Assembly (NCBI GenBank): GCA_910577095.1 | Contig: CAJTLY010000001.1 | Coordinates: forward strand, 37,483 to 101,482 | Direction of reading: 5' to 3' | DNA from: an uncultured Alphaproteobacteria bacterium | Lineage (GTDB): Bacteria; Pseudomonadota; Alphaproteobacteria; RF32; CAG-239 | DNA: 64,000 nt | Notes under the pieces: generated by a model | Told to the model about the DNA's origin: nothing | The model's database searches: none | The model's input: the letters and a program-made list of their open reading frames with translations, nothing else | Program-made: the position numbers and the translations under genes | Shown here: piece by piece, positions 27,124 to 36,687 of the stretch | Layout of the letters: every line of letters starts with the position of its first letter | How positions within the stretch are numbered: position 1 is the first letter of the stretch

Positions 27124-28492
27124 AAAATATTTTTGGTTGTGGATACTTCCTGTTGCCGGGCTTGTTTTCGGCGGTATGATGTTTTTTAAACCCGCTTTTG
27201 ATCCGGCAGCGCTGGTCAAAAATTCCGAGCTGGGCGGCCGTCGTTTTTCGGTACCGGTTACTGAAGTGGTGTCGCCGCAATACGGAATAAAGGCCTATTT
27301 GCTGGAAGACCGTTCCAATCCGATTATCAGCGTCAGTTTTGTTTTTGCACATGCCGGGCTTGGTGCCGAACCCGAAGGTCGGGCCGGCATTTCTAAGATA
27401 AGCGCGGCAATGATCGGCGAAGCCGCCGGCGGGATGAATTCGCAGCAGTTTAAGGAAAAGCTGGAAGACTATGCCGTTTCGATCGGCTACAGTGCCGATA
27501 AAGATGATTTTTCGGGACAATTGCTGACGATAAAGGAATTTGCGCCGCTCGCTTTTGAAATGCTGCGACAAACTTTGTTTGAAGCCGAACTTGATTCCGA
27601 TGACCTGAAACGGATTAAAAGACAGATGCTGGCGATGTTAGAGCGGCAGAACGAAAGCCCGGAAACCAAGCTGAGCCTGATTGCCAACCGAGAAATCTTC
27701 GGCAACCATCCTTACGGGCGTAATCCGTTGGGTCGCAAGGATGATATTCAAAAAATGACGACGCAGGATATTCGGGACTTTGTTGCCGCCAATTTAGGAC
27801 GCGACAATCTGATTGTCGGTATTGCGGGCGATCTGACACCGCAGGAGGCGGGCCGTATGCTGGATCAAATTTTCGGAGCCTTGCCGGAGCAGGGTGCCGT
27901 TGACCGAGTGGCTGAAATCATGCCCGATTTCGGTCTTGAGACGGTTAATGTCAATCAAGATTTGGCACAAAGCGTTTCTTTCATTGCCGCAAAAGGAACC
28001 CGGCGTACTGCTGAGGACTTTTACCCGTTGTATATTGCCAATTATATTCTCGGCGGTTCCGGATTAAATTCGCGTCTGAATTTGTCGGCACGGGAAAAAG
28101 AAGGTTTGACTTACGGCATTTATACCGGATTGTCGATTCCCGATAAAAGCGCCTTAATTGTCGGCGGTTTTTCTTCAACGCCGCAAAATTTTGCCCGGGT
28201 GGCGGAGATTTTTAGCCGCGAATGGCAAAAAATGGGACAGGAAGGCGTTTCGGCGCAGGAATTAAAAGAAGCCCAAGATTATTTGATTGCTTCTTACAAT
28301 CTTCGGTTTGCCGATATTACGGCCATTTCCGAAATGCTGGTTTATATGCAAAAGACCGGATTAGGCATCGATTTTTTACAAAAACGAAATGATTATGTTG
28401 CCGCGGTAACGGCAGAACAGGTTAATCAGGCCGCAGCCCGTTATTTTACGCCTGAAAATCTGCGCATGATTAACCTTGGAAAGTTTAATTAG
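27116..28492 (+). CDS. M16-family peptidase-like protein, non-catalytic partner
   Basis: A 458-aa homologue of the preceding protein with an N-terminal signal anchor (YFWLWILPVAGLVFGGMMFF) and the M16 fold (GRAGISKISAAMIGEAAGG). The HxxEH zinc motif is absent, so it is the structural partner. ATG 27116 overlaps the upstream gene by eight bases. The R/Y region YILGGSGLNSRLNLSAREKEGLTYGIYTG near the C-terminus is well preserved. Confidence 0.9.
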   Translation: MIKKYFWLWILPVAGLVFGGMMFFKPAFDPAALVKNSELGGRRFSVPVTEVVSPQYGIKAYLLEDRSNPIISVSFVFAHAGLGAEPEGRAGISKISAAMIGEAAGGMNSQQFKEKLEDYAVSIGYSADKDDFSGQLLTIKEFAPLAFEMLRQTLFEAELDSDDLKRIKRQMLAMLERQNESPETKLSLIANREIFGNHPYGRNPLGRKDDIQKMTTQDIRDFVAANLGRDNLIVGIAGDLTPQEAGRMLDQIFGALPEQGAVDRVAEIMPDFGLETVNVNQDLAQSVSFIAAKGTRRTAEDFYPLYIANYILGGSGLNSRLNLSAREKEGLTYGIYTGLSIPDKSALIVGGFSSTPQNFARVAEIFSREWQKMGQEGVSAQELKEAQDYLIASYNLRFADITAISEMLVYMQKTGLGIDFLQKRNDYVAAVTAEQVNQAAARYFTPENLRMINLGKFN

Positions 28493-28507
28493 ACTAGGAG
28501 AAATAAA

Positions 28508-30148
28508 ATGGAAAAAAATCTAACAAAAACCAAGGCTTGGAAAAAACTGGCCCTCCATTATCGTTTTTTTAAAGACGTAGAAATGAAAAATCTGTTTGCT
28601 TTGGATGCCCAGCGCGGCTCAAAATACACAATTCCGCTCGGACCGCTTTATCTCGACTATTCAAAAAACAGATTTAACGAAAAAACAATGCGTTATCTGC
28701 TCGATTTAGCAAATGAGGTTAAACTTCATGACAAAATAGAAGCAATGTTTACCGGTCAAAAGATCAATGTAACCGAAAACCGTGCCGTTTTGCATACGGC
28801 CCTTCGCAATCGCCGGAATACGCCGGTGTATGTCGACGGCAAGAATGTTATGCCGGATATCAATGCGGTGTTGGTCAAAATGAAAAAATTTACCGAAGCG
28901 GTTCGTTACGGTGAATTCAAAGGTGCCACCGGCAAAAAGCTCACCAACATTGTCAATATCGGCATCGGCGGTTCCGATCTCGGGCCTTATATGGCCACCG
29001 CGGCTTTGAAAGAATATTGGGCCAAGGACATCAAATGCTATTTTATCTCCAACATTGACGGTTCCGCCTGCGAAGACGTCTTCAGCCAGGTTGATCCCGA
29101 AACCACTTTGTTTGTCGTGGTTTCCAAAACCTTTACCACCATCGAAACGCTGACCAATGCCAGAACCTGTCGCAAATGGCTGGTTGATGCGCTGGGCGAA
29201 TATGCGGTTGCCAAACATTTCGTTGCGGTGTCGACCAACACGGCCGAAGTTGAAAAATTCGGCATTAATCCGGAAAATATGTTTGAGTTCTGGGATTTTG
29301 TCGGCGGCCGTTATTCCATGTGGTCGGCGGTTGGTTTAACGATTGCTCTGGCGGTCGGTATGGATAATTTTGAAAAAATGCTGGACGGCGCCAACGAAAT
29401 GGATCTGCATTTCCGCCATACGCCTTTTGAGCGCAATATTCCGGTTATTATGGCTTTGCTGGGTGTCTGGTACAACAACTTTTTCGGTTTTCATCAACAA
29501 GGCATTATTCCTTATGACCAGGATTTGCGCTATCTGCCCAACTATTTGCAACAGTTGGACATGGAAAGCAACGGAAAATCAACCGACAAGAACAACAAGT
29601 TTGTCAAATATGCCACCGGTCCCGTTTTGTTCGGCGGTCCGGGGACCGATGTTCAGCACTCGTTTTTCCAGCTGATCCATCAGGGAACTTCGATTGTGCC
29701 GCTGGATCTGATTATTCCGGCAATTTCACATAACGAAATCGGCGATCATCACGAAATTTTGGTTGCGAACGCTCTTGCGCAGGGCGAAGCTCTGATGTGC
29801 GGCAAAACGGTGGCCGAAGCGGCAATGGAACTCTCCAAAGCCGGCAAAACCGCCGCTGAAATCAGCCGACTGAAACGGTATAAATCCTTCACGGGCAATC
29901 GTCCGACCAACACCATTGTCATTAAAAAGCTTGATCCGTATACGCTTGGCATGCTGGTTGCAATGTATGAACATAAAGTGTTTGTCGAAGGAGTAATTTG
30001 GGATATCAATTCGTTTGACCAAATGGGTGTTGAACTCGGCAAACAAATGGCTTTGAGCATCTTGCCTGAGTTGCAGGGCCATGCGTCGGGGCTGCATGAC
30101 AGTTCGACCCGCGGACTGATTGCTCTGATTAATAAAATTCGCAAATAA
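28508..30148 (+). CDS. pgi: Glucose-6-phosphate isomerase
   Basis: Interconverts glucose-6-phosphate and fructose-6-phosphate. The 546-aa protein has the usual bacterial length and the family signatures: NIGIGGSDLGPYMA, VGGRYSMWSAVGL, and QGIIPYDQDLRYLPNYLQQLDMESNGK. The active-site Glu/His/Lys blocks are intact as far as I can see. It lies 15 bp after the M16 genes and 14 bp before mutL, so it may be read through in one long operon. Confidence 0.97.
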   Translation: MEKNLTKTKAWKKLALHYRFFKDVEMKNLFALDAQRGSKYTIPLGPLYLDYSKNRFNEKTMRYLLDLANEVKLHDKIEAMFTGQKINVTENRAVLHTALRNRRNTPVYVDGKNVMPDINAVLVKMKKFTEAVRYGEFKGATGKKLTNIVNIGIGGSDLGPYMATAALKEYWAKDIKCYFISNIDGSACEDVFSQVDPETTLFVVVSKTFTTIETLTNARTCRKWLVDALGEYAVAKHFVAVSTNTAEVEKFGINPENMFEFWDFVGGRYSMWSAVGLTIALAVGMDNFEKMLDGANEMDLHFRHTPFERNIPVIMALLGVWYNNFFGFHQQGIIPYDQDLRYLPNYLQQLDMESNGKSTDKNNKFVKYATGPVLFGGPGTDVQHSFFQLIHQGTSIVPLDLIIPAISHNEIGDHHEILVANALAQGEALMCGKTVAEAAMELSKAGKTAAEISRLKRYKSFTGNRPTNTIVIKKLDPYTLGMLVAMYEHKVFVEGVIWDINSFDQMGVELGKQMALSILPELQGHASGLHDSSTRGLIALINKIRK

Positions 30149-30162
30149 AAAGGGTTTTGTCC

Positions 30163-31995
30163 ATGTCTATCCGCATTCTGCCCAATAATCTGGTCAACCA
30201 GATTGCAGCCGGCGAGGTTATTGAACGGCCGGCTTCGGTGGTTAAAGAGTTGGTTGAAAACTCGATTGACGCCGGCGCAACCTCAATAGAAATAACCTTG
30301 GTTGACGGCGGAAAATCGCTGATTGCGGTCAGCGACAACGGTAAAGGCATGGACAAAGAAGACTTGAGTTTGGCAGTGGAACGGCATGCCACCTCAAAAC
30401 TCCCTGACGATGATTTGTTTCATATCAGCTATCTCGGGTTTCGCGGTGAGGCGTTGCCGTCCATTTCGTCGGTGGCGCGTCTGAGTATGGTATCGCGGAC
30501 CCGGGAGGCGGAAAACGGATGGAAGCTCGAAGTCAACGGCGGGGTCAGACAGGAAGCTGTTCCTTCGGCGTCCGGAATCGGTACCAGAATCGAAGTCAGA
30601 GACTTGTTCTATGCCACGCCGGCACGGCTCAAATTTCTGAAAACCGGCAGCGGCGAAACCGCTCAGTGTATTGACATGGTTAACCGGATTGCGATGGCCA
30701 ACCCGCAAGTGTCTTTTTATCTGATGGATGACCAAAAGAAAAAAATCAGTCTCAACGCCTGTCAGGGCGAATTGTTCGATGCCCGTCTGAAACGTCTCAG
30801 CGATGTAATGGGGCGGGAGTTTGGAGAAAACGCACTGCTGATTGATGCTGCGCGCGACAATATCCGCATCAGCGGTTATGTCAGCCTGCCGACTTTTAAC
30901 AAAGCCAACTCGCTTTCCCAGTATCTGTTTGTGAACAACCGGCCGGTGCGTGACAAATTGCTTCTCGGTGCAATCAGGGGCGCATATCAGGGGGTGCTGG
31001 AAAACGGACGTTATCCGGTTTGCGCGCTTTTTTTTGACGTTAATCCCGATTATGTTGACGTCAATGTTCATCCGGCCAAAGCCGAAGTTCGTTTTTTTGA
31101 CAACGCCTCTGTTCGCGGTTTGTTGGTGAGTGCGATTCGTAATGCTTTGGCGGCCGGCAGCCGGCAGACCGCTGCACCGCTCAATCTGGAGAGCTTTTTG
31201 CAAGACAGTTTGGAGGCTTCGGCCGCGGCCGTTTCTTCCGTCGCGGAAAATGAAATGGTGTTTTTGAACGATTATGGTGCAGCGGTGCCGCCGACACGTT
31301 TGCAGATGCCTTTGCCTTCGCGCGCGCCGCGAAACGCCGCACTGCCGGAATTGGAACGGCGTTTTTCGGTACGGGCCGAAGAAGTCTCTTCCTCCGAAAC
31401 GGTACCCGAAACCGAAGGTGTTCTGGGACAGGCCAAGGCTCAGTTTCATAATACCTATATCATTTCTCAGACGTCTGACAGTATCGTGTTGATTGACCAG
31501 CACGCCGCTCACGAACGCATCGTGATGGAGAAAATGAAAAAAGCGCTCACCGAGGGACGAAAACCGGCAACTCAAATGTTGTTGATTCCGGAAATCGTGG
31601 AACTGAACCTGCCGGATAAACAGCGCCTGTTGGAAAATGCCGCCGGTCTGTCCGATTTGGGGTTGGCGATTGAAGAGTTTGGCCCGGCAGCGGTGATTGT
31701 CCGTGAGATTCCGGCACTGATTAAAGATTGTGACGTGCGGCGGCTGGTTAATGATCTGGCCGAGCAAATTGCCGAATGGGGAACCGATTTTGCTCTTGAA
31801 GACAAACTTAACCACATTTGCGCTACCGTCGCCTGTCATGGTTCGGTACGGGCCGGGCGAAGTCTTAATCTGGCGGAAATGAATCATTTGCTGCGCGAAA
31901 TGGAAAAGACGCCCAACGCCGGTCAGTGCAACCACGGCCGTCCGACATATATCGAATTGAAAATAAAGGATATTGACAAACTGTTTCACCGTTGA
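30163..31995 (+). CDS. mutL: DNA mismatch repair protein MutL
   Basis: Links mismatch recognition by MutS to strand removal. The 610-aa protein has a GHKL ATPase domain (KELVENSIDAGATSIEI, DNGKGM, GFRGEALPSISSVA) and a C-terminal dimerisation domain carrying the metal-dependent nicking motif DQHAAHERIVME, together with ACHGSVRAG and CNHGRPT. This means it should be an endonuclease-type MutL that works without MutH. The start at 30163 is chosen over TTG 30157; AAAGGG precedes it. Confidence 0.96.
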   Translation: MSIRILPNNLVNQIAAGEVIERPASVVKELVENSIDAGATSIEITLVDGGKSLIAVSDNGKGMDKEDLSLAVERHATSKLPDDDLFHISYLGFRGEALPSISSVARLSMVSRTREAENGWKLEVNGGVRQEAVPSASGIGTRIEVRDLFYATPARLKFLKTGSGETAQCIDMVNRIAMANPQVSFYLMDDQKKKISLNACQGELFDARLKRLSDVMGREFGENALLIDAARDNIRISGYVSLPTFNKANSLSQYLFVNNRPVRDKLLLGAIRGAYQGVLENGRYPVCALFFDVNPDYVDVNVHPAKAEVRFFDNASVRGLLVSAIRNALAAGSRQTAAPLNLESFLQDSLEASAAAVSSVAENEMVFLNDYGAAVPPTRLQMPLPSRAPRNAALPELERRFSVRAEEVSSSETVPETEGVLGQAKAQFHNTYIISQTSDSIVLIDQHAAHERIVMEKMKKALTEGRKPATQMLLIPEIVELNLPDKQRLLENAAGLSDLGLAIEEFGPAAVIVREIPALIKDCDVRRLVNDLAEQIAEWGTDFALEDKLNHICATVACHGSVRAGRSLNLAEMNHLLREMEKTPNAGQCNHGRPTYIELKIKDIDKLFHR

Positions 31996-32081
31996 GAGGG
32001 AAAGACGTCAACGATAATAACAATTTGTTATTTTTTAGCTTGACTTTATAAGACTAATTTTGTAAAAACACTCTCAGTAAT

Positions 32082-32159
32082 GGCGAAAGTAGCTCAGTTG
32101 GTTAGAGTACCGGTTTGTGGTACCGGGTGTCGTGGGTTCGAGTCCCATCTTTCGCCCCA
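32082..32159 (+). tRNA. tRNA-His (GTG)
   Basis: Acceptor GCGAAAG/CTTTCGC with the extra G-1 opposite C73 diagnostic for His; anticodon stem CCGGT/ACCGG with loop TTGTGGT (anticodon GTG); encoded CCA. Confidence 0.95.
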
Positions 32160-32160
32160 T

Positions 32161-32191
32161 TAAAAAAATCCTCCTTCGGGAGGTTTTTTTA
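32161..32191 (+). terminator. tRNA-His terminator
   Basis: AATCCTCC-TTCG-GGAGGTTTTTTT hairpin with T-run directly after the tRNA. Confidence 0.9.
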
Positions 32192-32255
32192 TGGGTAAAA
32201 GAAAGTTGGCCGTTTTTACGTTTTTTTGTCTAGGCTTTGACGCTTATATCGGATA

Positions 32256-32497
32256 TATTGATTTATTTTTTTGCACGAGGATACTATGTTGATACAACAG
32301 GAAAGAATACTCAAAAGATAGCAGAGTATATACGGAACCAATTAAAAGAAGACGAGGAGGCAAGTCAGTTGACTATGGATTTAGACCCATTTATGGGTAG
32401 CAAGTAGTCTTCGCTCGGTCGGAATCGGATACGCCGTTTAGGCGGGGCTGGTAAGATGAGCCTTCTTAGGCGTATGTGAAGAACCCCCGGCTATTTT
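32256..32497 (+). mobile_element. Decayed right end of an IS200/IS605-family element
   Basis: Reading right from about 32256, one frame gives FFARGYYVDTTGKN, then AEYIRNQLKEDEEA and SQLTMDLDPFMGSK before a stop at 32405-32407. This matches the C-terminal tail of TnpA (Y1) transposases of the IS200 group. No start and no catalytic HUH or Tyr region remain upstream, so it is a truncated pseudogene. The 90 bp after the stop contain the inverted repeats and the AACCCCCGGCTATTTTTAT-type end seen at the right terminus of such elements. Boundaries are approximate. Confidence 0.7.
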
Positions 32498-32588
32498 TAT
32501 GCTCAAAAACCGGTTTGCGGTGGAAACAAGCATAAAAAAACCGCCTTTTTTACCAACGGCAAAAAAAACGGCAGAAGTTCGGCAACCG

Positions 32589-32759
32589 TTAATGAATCGA
32601 GGTTGCGGATTGTTTTTCATCTTCCAGGGTTTTAATCTGGGAGAGCAGGGCTTGTACGACTCTTTGATTGAGGTTATGAACTTTGGCATACTCAATCAGC
32701 TGATTGAATTGTTTGTTTTTCAGCAATTCCAGTTGTTGGTGGACAGTGAGGTACTTCAT
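32589..32759 (-). CDS. Small helical protein, unknown
   Basis: A 56-aa protein (MKYLTVHQQLELLKNKQFNQ...), without Cys or signal, predicted as two amphipathic helices rich in Gln, Leu and Lys, ending ...KQSATSIH. There is no clear Shine-Dalgarno sequence. Leu/Gln spacing is coiled-coil-like. It lies between the IS200 remnant and a secreted protein. It is a coherent small protein rather than a random frame, but is not proven. Confidence 0.45.
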   Translation of the reverse strand: MKYLTVHQQLELLKNKQFNQLIEYAKVHNLNQRVVQALLSQIKTLEDEKQSATSIH

Positions 32760-32825
32760 ACGGTAATTTGTTAAATAATTAATTTCATTGTACGTTTAGC
32801 ATTATTTTCCTGTCTTGGCAAGTAC

Positions 32826-33626
32826 CTAATTGCGTTTTAAAGACATCATTTCCATACGGTGGTTATTCAAAAATTGTTGATAGAGGTCATTTTCGGTCAA
32901 CAGCGGTTTGTTGCGGCTGGCCTCAATTCCGTGAAGCTTGCCGTCTTTTCCGATCTCCAGCCCTTCCTGATGCAGTTCCATGGCAAACTTTTGCAAAAAC
33001 TTGTCGCCGTTGGGAACTTTCTCGGCAGATTGTTGCTTTTTAATCACAATATCCCTGATCAACATTTTATCAATAAGCAGGGAAGATTGAAACCGTGTTT
33101 CCGCTTTGTCGACGGCCAGCCCTTTGTGACGACAGCGGGCATGATGAACCCGATCAATTTCTGCATCACTGATTTTACGATCACCCTGAAAATGCATTTG
33201 AGACAGATCTCCGTGTTCGTCAATCGCAAAACTGACGTTATAGGAACCAAAGTCATATCCTTGGGTTTTTGAACCGGCAGGATGATCTTTTTTATCCAGT
33301 AAAACGCCTGAAATTGTGAGGGCTTCTTCTTTACTCAAGCCCGTCTGACTGAAAACTTCAATCAATTCGGACGGGGTAATTCGACCGTTGCAATCAACTT
33401 TTTGAAGATAAAAATCCAGAAAACGGTCACATTTTTCCTGATCGGCATTAATCTCTGTGAGAGCCGAAGCCAGCTTTTTGGGACTGAAATAGGCTTTGGG
33501 TGCTGTCTGCCGGTCGTGGGAAGAACTGTGTCCCTGAGCGCTTAAATTACCGGATGAGAGTACGGCAACACTTGTAACCAATATCAGAGCACGCCATTTT
33601 TGTGTCAGTTTGTCTTTAAGATTCAT
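32826..33626 (-). CDS. Secreted protein of unknown function
   Basis: A 266-aa protein with an N-terminal signal sequence (LILVTSVAVLSSGNLSAQG). The mature part is charged; near residue 78 it has KVDCNGRITPSELIEVF, which resembles half of an EF-hand loop but lacks the first Asp. There are a few Cys and many His/Lys. No family is recognised. ATG 33626 has AAGGA eight bases upstream; a start three codons earlier (33635) is worse. It is single, with no operon partner. Confidence 0.6.
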   Translation of the reverse strand: MNLKDKLTQKWRALILVTSVAVLSSGNLSAQGHSSSHDRQTAPKAYFSPKKLASALTEINADQEKCDRFLDFYLQKVDCNGRITPSELIEVFSQTGLSKEEALTISGVLLDKKDHPAGSKTQGYDFGSYNVSFAIDEHGDLSQMHFQGDRKISDAEIDRVHHARCRHKGLAVDKAETRFQSSLLIDKMLIRDIVIKKQQSAEKVPNGDKFLQKFAMELHQEGLEIGKDGKLHGIEASRNKPLLTENDLYQQFLNNHRMEMMSLKRN

Positions 33627-33728
33627 CGGCGTCATCCTTATGATAATAAATAATGAATTATACTATAACATTTTTGATAAGAGGTCAAATGATATTGTCA
33701 GAACAGAATTTTCGGAAGAGAGAAGGTT

Positions 33729-33815
33729 ACAGGACTGTTTGACCGCCTCCGGCCCTTTCGGGTTCGATCCCCTTGATAACGATTATGCGGGAAGTTTGGA
33801 GCGGGTAACGGGAAT
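33729..33815 (+). repeat. 87-bp direct repeat, copy 1 (tRNA-Gly 3' end scar)
   Basis: Almost identical (two mismatches) to 33919-34005. It includes the complement of the last 19 bases of tRNA-Gly. No tRNA body exists here. Confidence 0.88.
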
Positions 33816-33918
33816 ACGCGGCTCTGCCGCTCGTAGCTCGGTTGCCGGCTTCGCTGCAATCGGTTGTCACCGCTTTGGCTCAGGCTGTCAACCTACGCCC
33901 GTCGTTGTCAAACAGTTC
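33816..33918. other. Segment between the tRNA-Gly-end repeats, no gene
   Basis: 103 GC-rich bases with short inverted repeats and no coding capacity. It looks like the 166-bp segment after tRNA-Phe in character, though I see only short shared words (GAGCGGCAG, GCAGCGAAG). The adjoining gap 33627-33728 holds nothing I recognise. Confidence 0.4.
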
Positions 33919-34005
33919 ACAGGACTGTTTGACCGCCTCCGGCCCTTTCGGGTTCGATCCCCTTAATAATGATTATGCGGGAAGTTTGGAGCGGGTAACG
34001 GGAAT
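33919..34005 (+). repeat. 87-bp direct repeat, copy 2 (overlaps tRNA-Gly 3' end)
   Basis: Second copy of the repeat, 190 bp from the first, extending 19 bases into the true tRNA-Gly gene. Its tRNA-distal part contains GGGTTCGATCCCC, which looks like a T-arm. Confidence 0.88.
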
Positions 34006-34060
34006 CGAACCCGCATTAAAAGCTTGGGAAGCTCTCATTCTACCATTGAATTATACCCGC
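33987..34060 (-). tRNA. tRNA-Gly (CCC)
   Basis: On the minus strand: acceptor GCGGGTA/TACCCGC, D-arm, anticodon stem AGAGC/GCTTT with loop TTCCCAA (anticodon CCC), T-arm GGTTCGATTCC, encoded CCA. Confidence 0.93.
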
Positions 34061-34216
34061 AAAAGGTATTTCTGTTATATTATGATCTCGGCAAAAATCA
34101 ATAAAAAAATGAAGGGCAGGAATAATATTTTCCCCACTGATGAATTATTCCTTTGAAAAATGGCGGCGGAGATCTTATAAAGTTATTGAACATAATTTTG
34201 ATTCAGGAGAAAAATA

Positions 34217-34546
34217 ATGAAAAAACTGTTTATTTTACTGGCAGCTGCCGGAATCTTCGCAACTTCTCAGGTTAATGCGGCGGATTTAGTCGATTATGCG
34301 AAAACCGCACAAGAAAAAATTGATTCTGCAACCGCCGGAATTGAAAACAAAAAAGAAGAAATAGCTGCCCGCAAAGCAGAAAAAGAAGCCGCGGCCAAAG
34401 CTAGAAAAGCAGAGAAAAAAGCGGCAATCGAAGCTAAAAAAGCCGAAAAGAAAGCGGCCGCAGAAGCGCAGAAAGCCGAACGGGAAAAAGCTTTGGAAGA
34501 TACCAAAAACAGCCTTGACAACCTTAAAAAGGCTTGGACAAAGTAA
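34217..34546 (+). CDS. Secreted Lys/Ala/Glu-rich coiled-coil protein
   Basis: A 109-aa protein with a classical signal peptide (LFILLAAAGIFATSQVNA). The mature part is almost entirely a charged helix with near-repeats of KAEKKAA over residues 50-95. Known pattern: such Lys/Ala helices occur in periplasmic coiled coils and histone-like or TolA-like segments; no specific function can be assigned. AGGAG precedes ATG 34217. Terminator follows. Confidence 0.65.
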   Translation: MKKLFILLAAAGIFATSQVNAADLVDYAKTAQEKIDSATAGIENKKEEIAARKAEKEAAAKARKAEKKAAIEAKKAEKKAAAEAQKAEREKALEDTKNSLDNLKKAWTK

Positions 34547-34562
34547 TTGTTTGTCTGCTTAC

Positions 34563-34598
34563 AGGAACTCCGGAAAATTTCGGAGTTCTTTTTTTTGT
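34563..34598 (+). terminator. Terminator of the coiled-coil gene
   Basis: GGAACTCCG/CGGAGTTC hairpin followed by an eight-base T-run. Confidence 0.88.
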
Positions 34599-34606
34599 TT
34601 TAAATG

Positions 34607-34640
34607 CAAAAAGGCCGCCTTTTTTTCAAAGGCGGCCTTT
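34607..34640 (-). terminator. Terminator of ppiD
   Basis: AAAGGCCGCC/GGCGGCCTTT stem with flanking A and T runs, between the converging coiled-coil gene and ppiD. Confidence 0.82.
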
Positions 34641-34659
34641 AACGAGAACTAAACTCAGT

Positions 34660-36534
34660 TTAATCGGCTAAGCCGAGCAAACGGTATTTTACCCGTACGT
34701 CATAATTTTTGCCATAGCTGTCGATCAAGGCAGATGCGGCTTGTTGGGTAAGATCGAGGTTAAGACGGCGTGTCAAAATCTCCATATCCTGATCAGACAA
34801 TTGACGTGCATCGGCATCGCGATCTGCAACGGCAACGATATGACGATTGCCGAGATTGATCAGTTTTGGGGTGCCGATCGTTTCATTAAACAATTCCAGC
34901 ATTTGCGGCTGTCCCAGATCGGCGAAGTTTTCGCTGCGTGAAAGCGGTTCGGTTGTTGTTACCTTGAGGTTATACCGACCGGCAACATCATCCATCGAAT
35001 CACCGCTGTCCAGATCATGGATAACGTCATTGATAATTTCCTGTGCGATTGCGGCTTTTTCGTTTTCTTGCCACATTTGGCGGATTTTCGGCAACGCTTT
35101 TTCCATTTCCTGCGGGTGGCTGTCGGTTATGGCGTCAACTTTTACGAAAACAAAGCCGTCGTCGGTTTCTACCGCCTGCGAAATTTCACCCTGATTATAC
35201 GAAAAGACAGCGTCGATAAAATCGTTGTTGGTCAGCAAGCCGGTATGCGCACCCGGCAGAGAAGCGGCGTCGCCGGCTTCGTTGAGGCCTTTGACGCGAT
35301 AGGTGGCAAGTCCCATTTGCGCGGCGATTTCATCCAACGAAGAACCGGCACCGATTTTATCTTCAATTTGATTAATCAGGTCATAGGCCGTTTCATACAC
35401 TTTTTCCTTGGCCAACGTTTCGGCAATTGTTTTTCTGACTTTGGCTTCGTCCTGTTTGGAACCGGCTTTGATGTCGGTTACTTTCATAAGGTGCCAGCCG
35501 AAATCCGATTGCAGGGGGCCGACGGTTTCGTTGTTTTCGGCAGCAAAAACGGCACTGCCGGTTTCGCCGATCAGCATATCTTCGGCCACATATTCGAGGT
35601 TGGTTTCTTCGTCGGTCTGACCGGCTTTTTCCCGGGCAACCTTATAAAAATCTTCTCCGGCGTCAAGAGCTTTTTTGGCCGCTGCGGCATCTTCTTCCGA
35701 TGCAAACACCATTTGCAGAACGTTACGGGTTTCCGGCGTAACAAACTGATTGAGATTTTCTTTATAATACCGGTCGATTTCTTCTTCGCTGATGACGGCA
35801 TGAGCGGCAACGTCATCTATTGACAGCAACAGAAATTCGGCATCGCGGGTTTCCGGATCGGTGAATTCAATGCTGAAATCGTCATAATATTGTTTAATCT
35901 CATCATCGGAAATCTCACGGTCGACCGTTACATCATTGTCATTTACGGTTACGTATTTAAAAACCTTGCGTTGGGCTTCGGCCGCTGCGGCATATTTCTT
36001 CAATACCGACGGGACGTTAAAACCGCTGACCGGATTTTGTACCAGATATTGTTTTTTCAGATCCTGGCGGATGGTATCAATGTATTGCTGTTCGCTCCAG
36101 TTGGACGAAGAAAGGAAATATTTGAGACGTTCACGGCTGAATTTTCCGTTTTCATCCAAAAACTGAACCTGAGAAAAGATGATGTTGCGAATCAACGTGT
36201 CGCTGACCGAAACTTTGTTTTTGGCGGCCGTTTCTTCGACAATCATCGAATTGAGGTCTCTTTGAACCAGTCCGGCAAGCATGGCATTGCGGATTTCATC
36301 GGTAATTTCGACGTCGCCGAAAATTTTCTGGGCGGTGCGAATTTCTCGATCCAGCTGTTGGTTGATGTCGAACTGACTGATTTTACGGTCATTTACCTTG
36401 ATCACGGTGCGGTTGCCGGCTGCACTGTTAATATATCCGGAAACGCCGAACAACGACATAAAGCTCAGGGCGGTTAAAATCAGAATGGCTTTTGCAGCCC
36501 ATGAATCTTGTGCTTTGCGTAATTTGGTAATCAT
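34660..36534 (-). CDS. ppiD: Periplasmic chaperone / peptidyl-prolyl isomerase PpiD
   Basis: A membrane-anchored folding factor associated with the Sec exit. The 624-aa protein has an N-terminal membrane helix (AILILTALSFMSLFGVSGYI), a SurA-N-like chaperone domain (about residues 40-190), one parvulin domain (about 235-365; TRNVLQMVF, FGWHLMKVTDI) and a C-terminal helical domain. The length is normal. It is monocistronic on the minus strand and divergent from tpiA, with about 150 bp between for both promoters. Confidence 0.93.
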   Translation of the reverse strand: MITKLRKAQDSWAAKAILILTALSFMSLFGVSGYINSAAGNRTVIKVNDRKISQFDINQQLDREIRTAQKIFGDVEITDEIRNAMLAGLVQRDLNSMIVEETAAKNKVSVSDTLIRNIIFSQVQFLDENGKFSRERLKYFLSSSNWSEQQYIDTIRQDLKKQYLVQNPVSGFNVPSVLKKYAAAAEAQRKVFKYVTVNDNDVTVDREISDDEIKQYYDDFSIEFTDPETRDAEFLLLSIDDVAAHAVISEEEIDRYYKENLNQFVTPETRNVLQMVFASEEDAAAAKKALDAGEDFYKVAREKAGQTDEETNLEYVAEDMLIGETGSAVFAAENNETVGPLQSDFGWHLMKVTDIKAGSKQDEAKVRKTIAETLAKEKVYETAYDLINQIEDKIGAGSSLDEIAAQMGLATYRVKGLNEAGDAASLPGAHTGLLTNNDFIDAVFSYNQGEISQAVETDDGFVFVKVDAITDSHPQEMEKALPKIRQMWQENEKAAIAQEIINDVIHDLDSGDSMDDVAGRYNLKVTTTEPLSRSENFADLGQPQMLELFNETIGTPKLINLGNRHIVAVADRDADARQLSDQDMEILTRRLNLDLTQQAASALIDSYGKNYDVRVKYRLLGLAD

Positions 36535-36687
36535 TTTAAATTATGTCCTGCAGATTTTACTTAAATTATTAAACTAAGCATAGAATATAATAGATTTCTT
36601 AATATATGCAATTGCAAAATATTAGTGTTGAAAAGTTTTTTTTAGTATGCTAATTTTGCGACAACGTAAACATTTGAGGAAAAAATA

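Noticed and set aside
32438..32695. An 85-codon minus-strand frame over the IS200 end
   Set aside because: It crosses the IS200 terminus and the coherent 56-aa gene in another frame; composition looks random.
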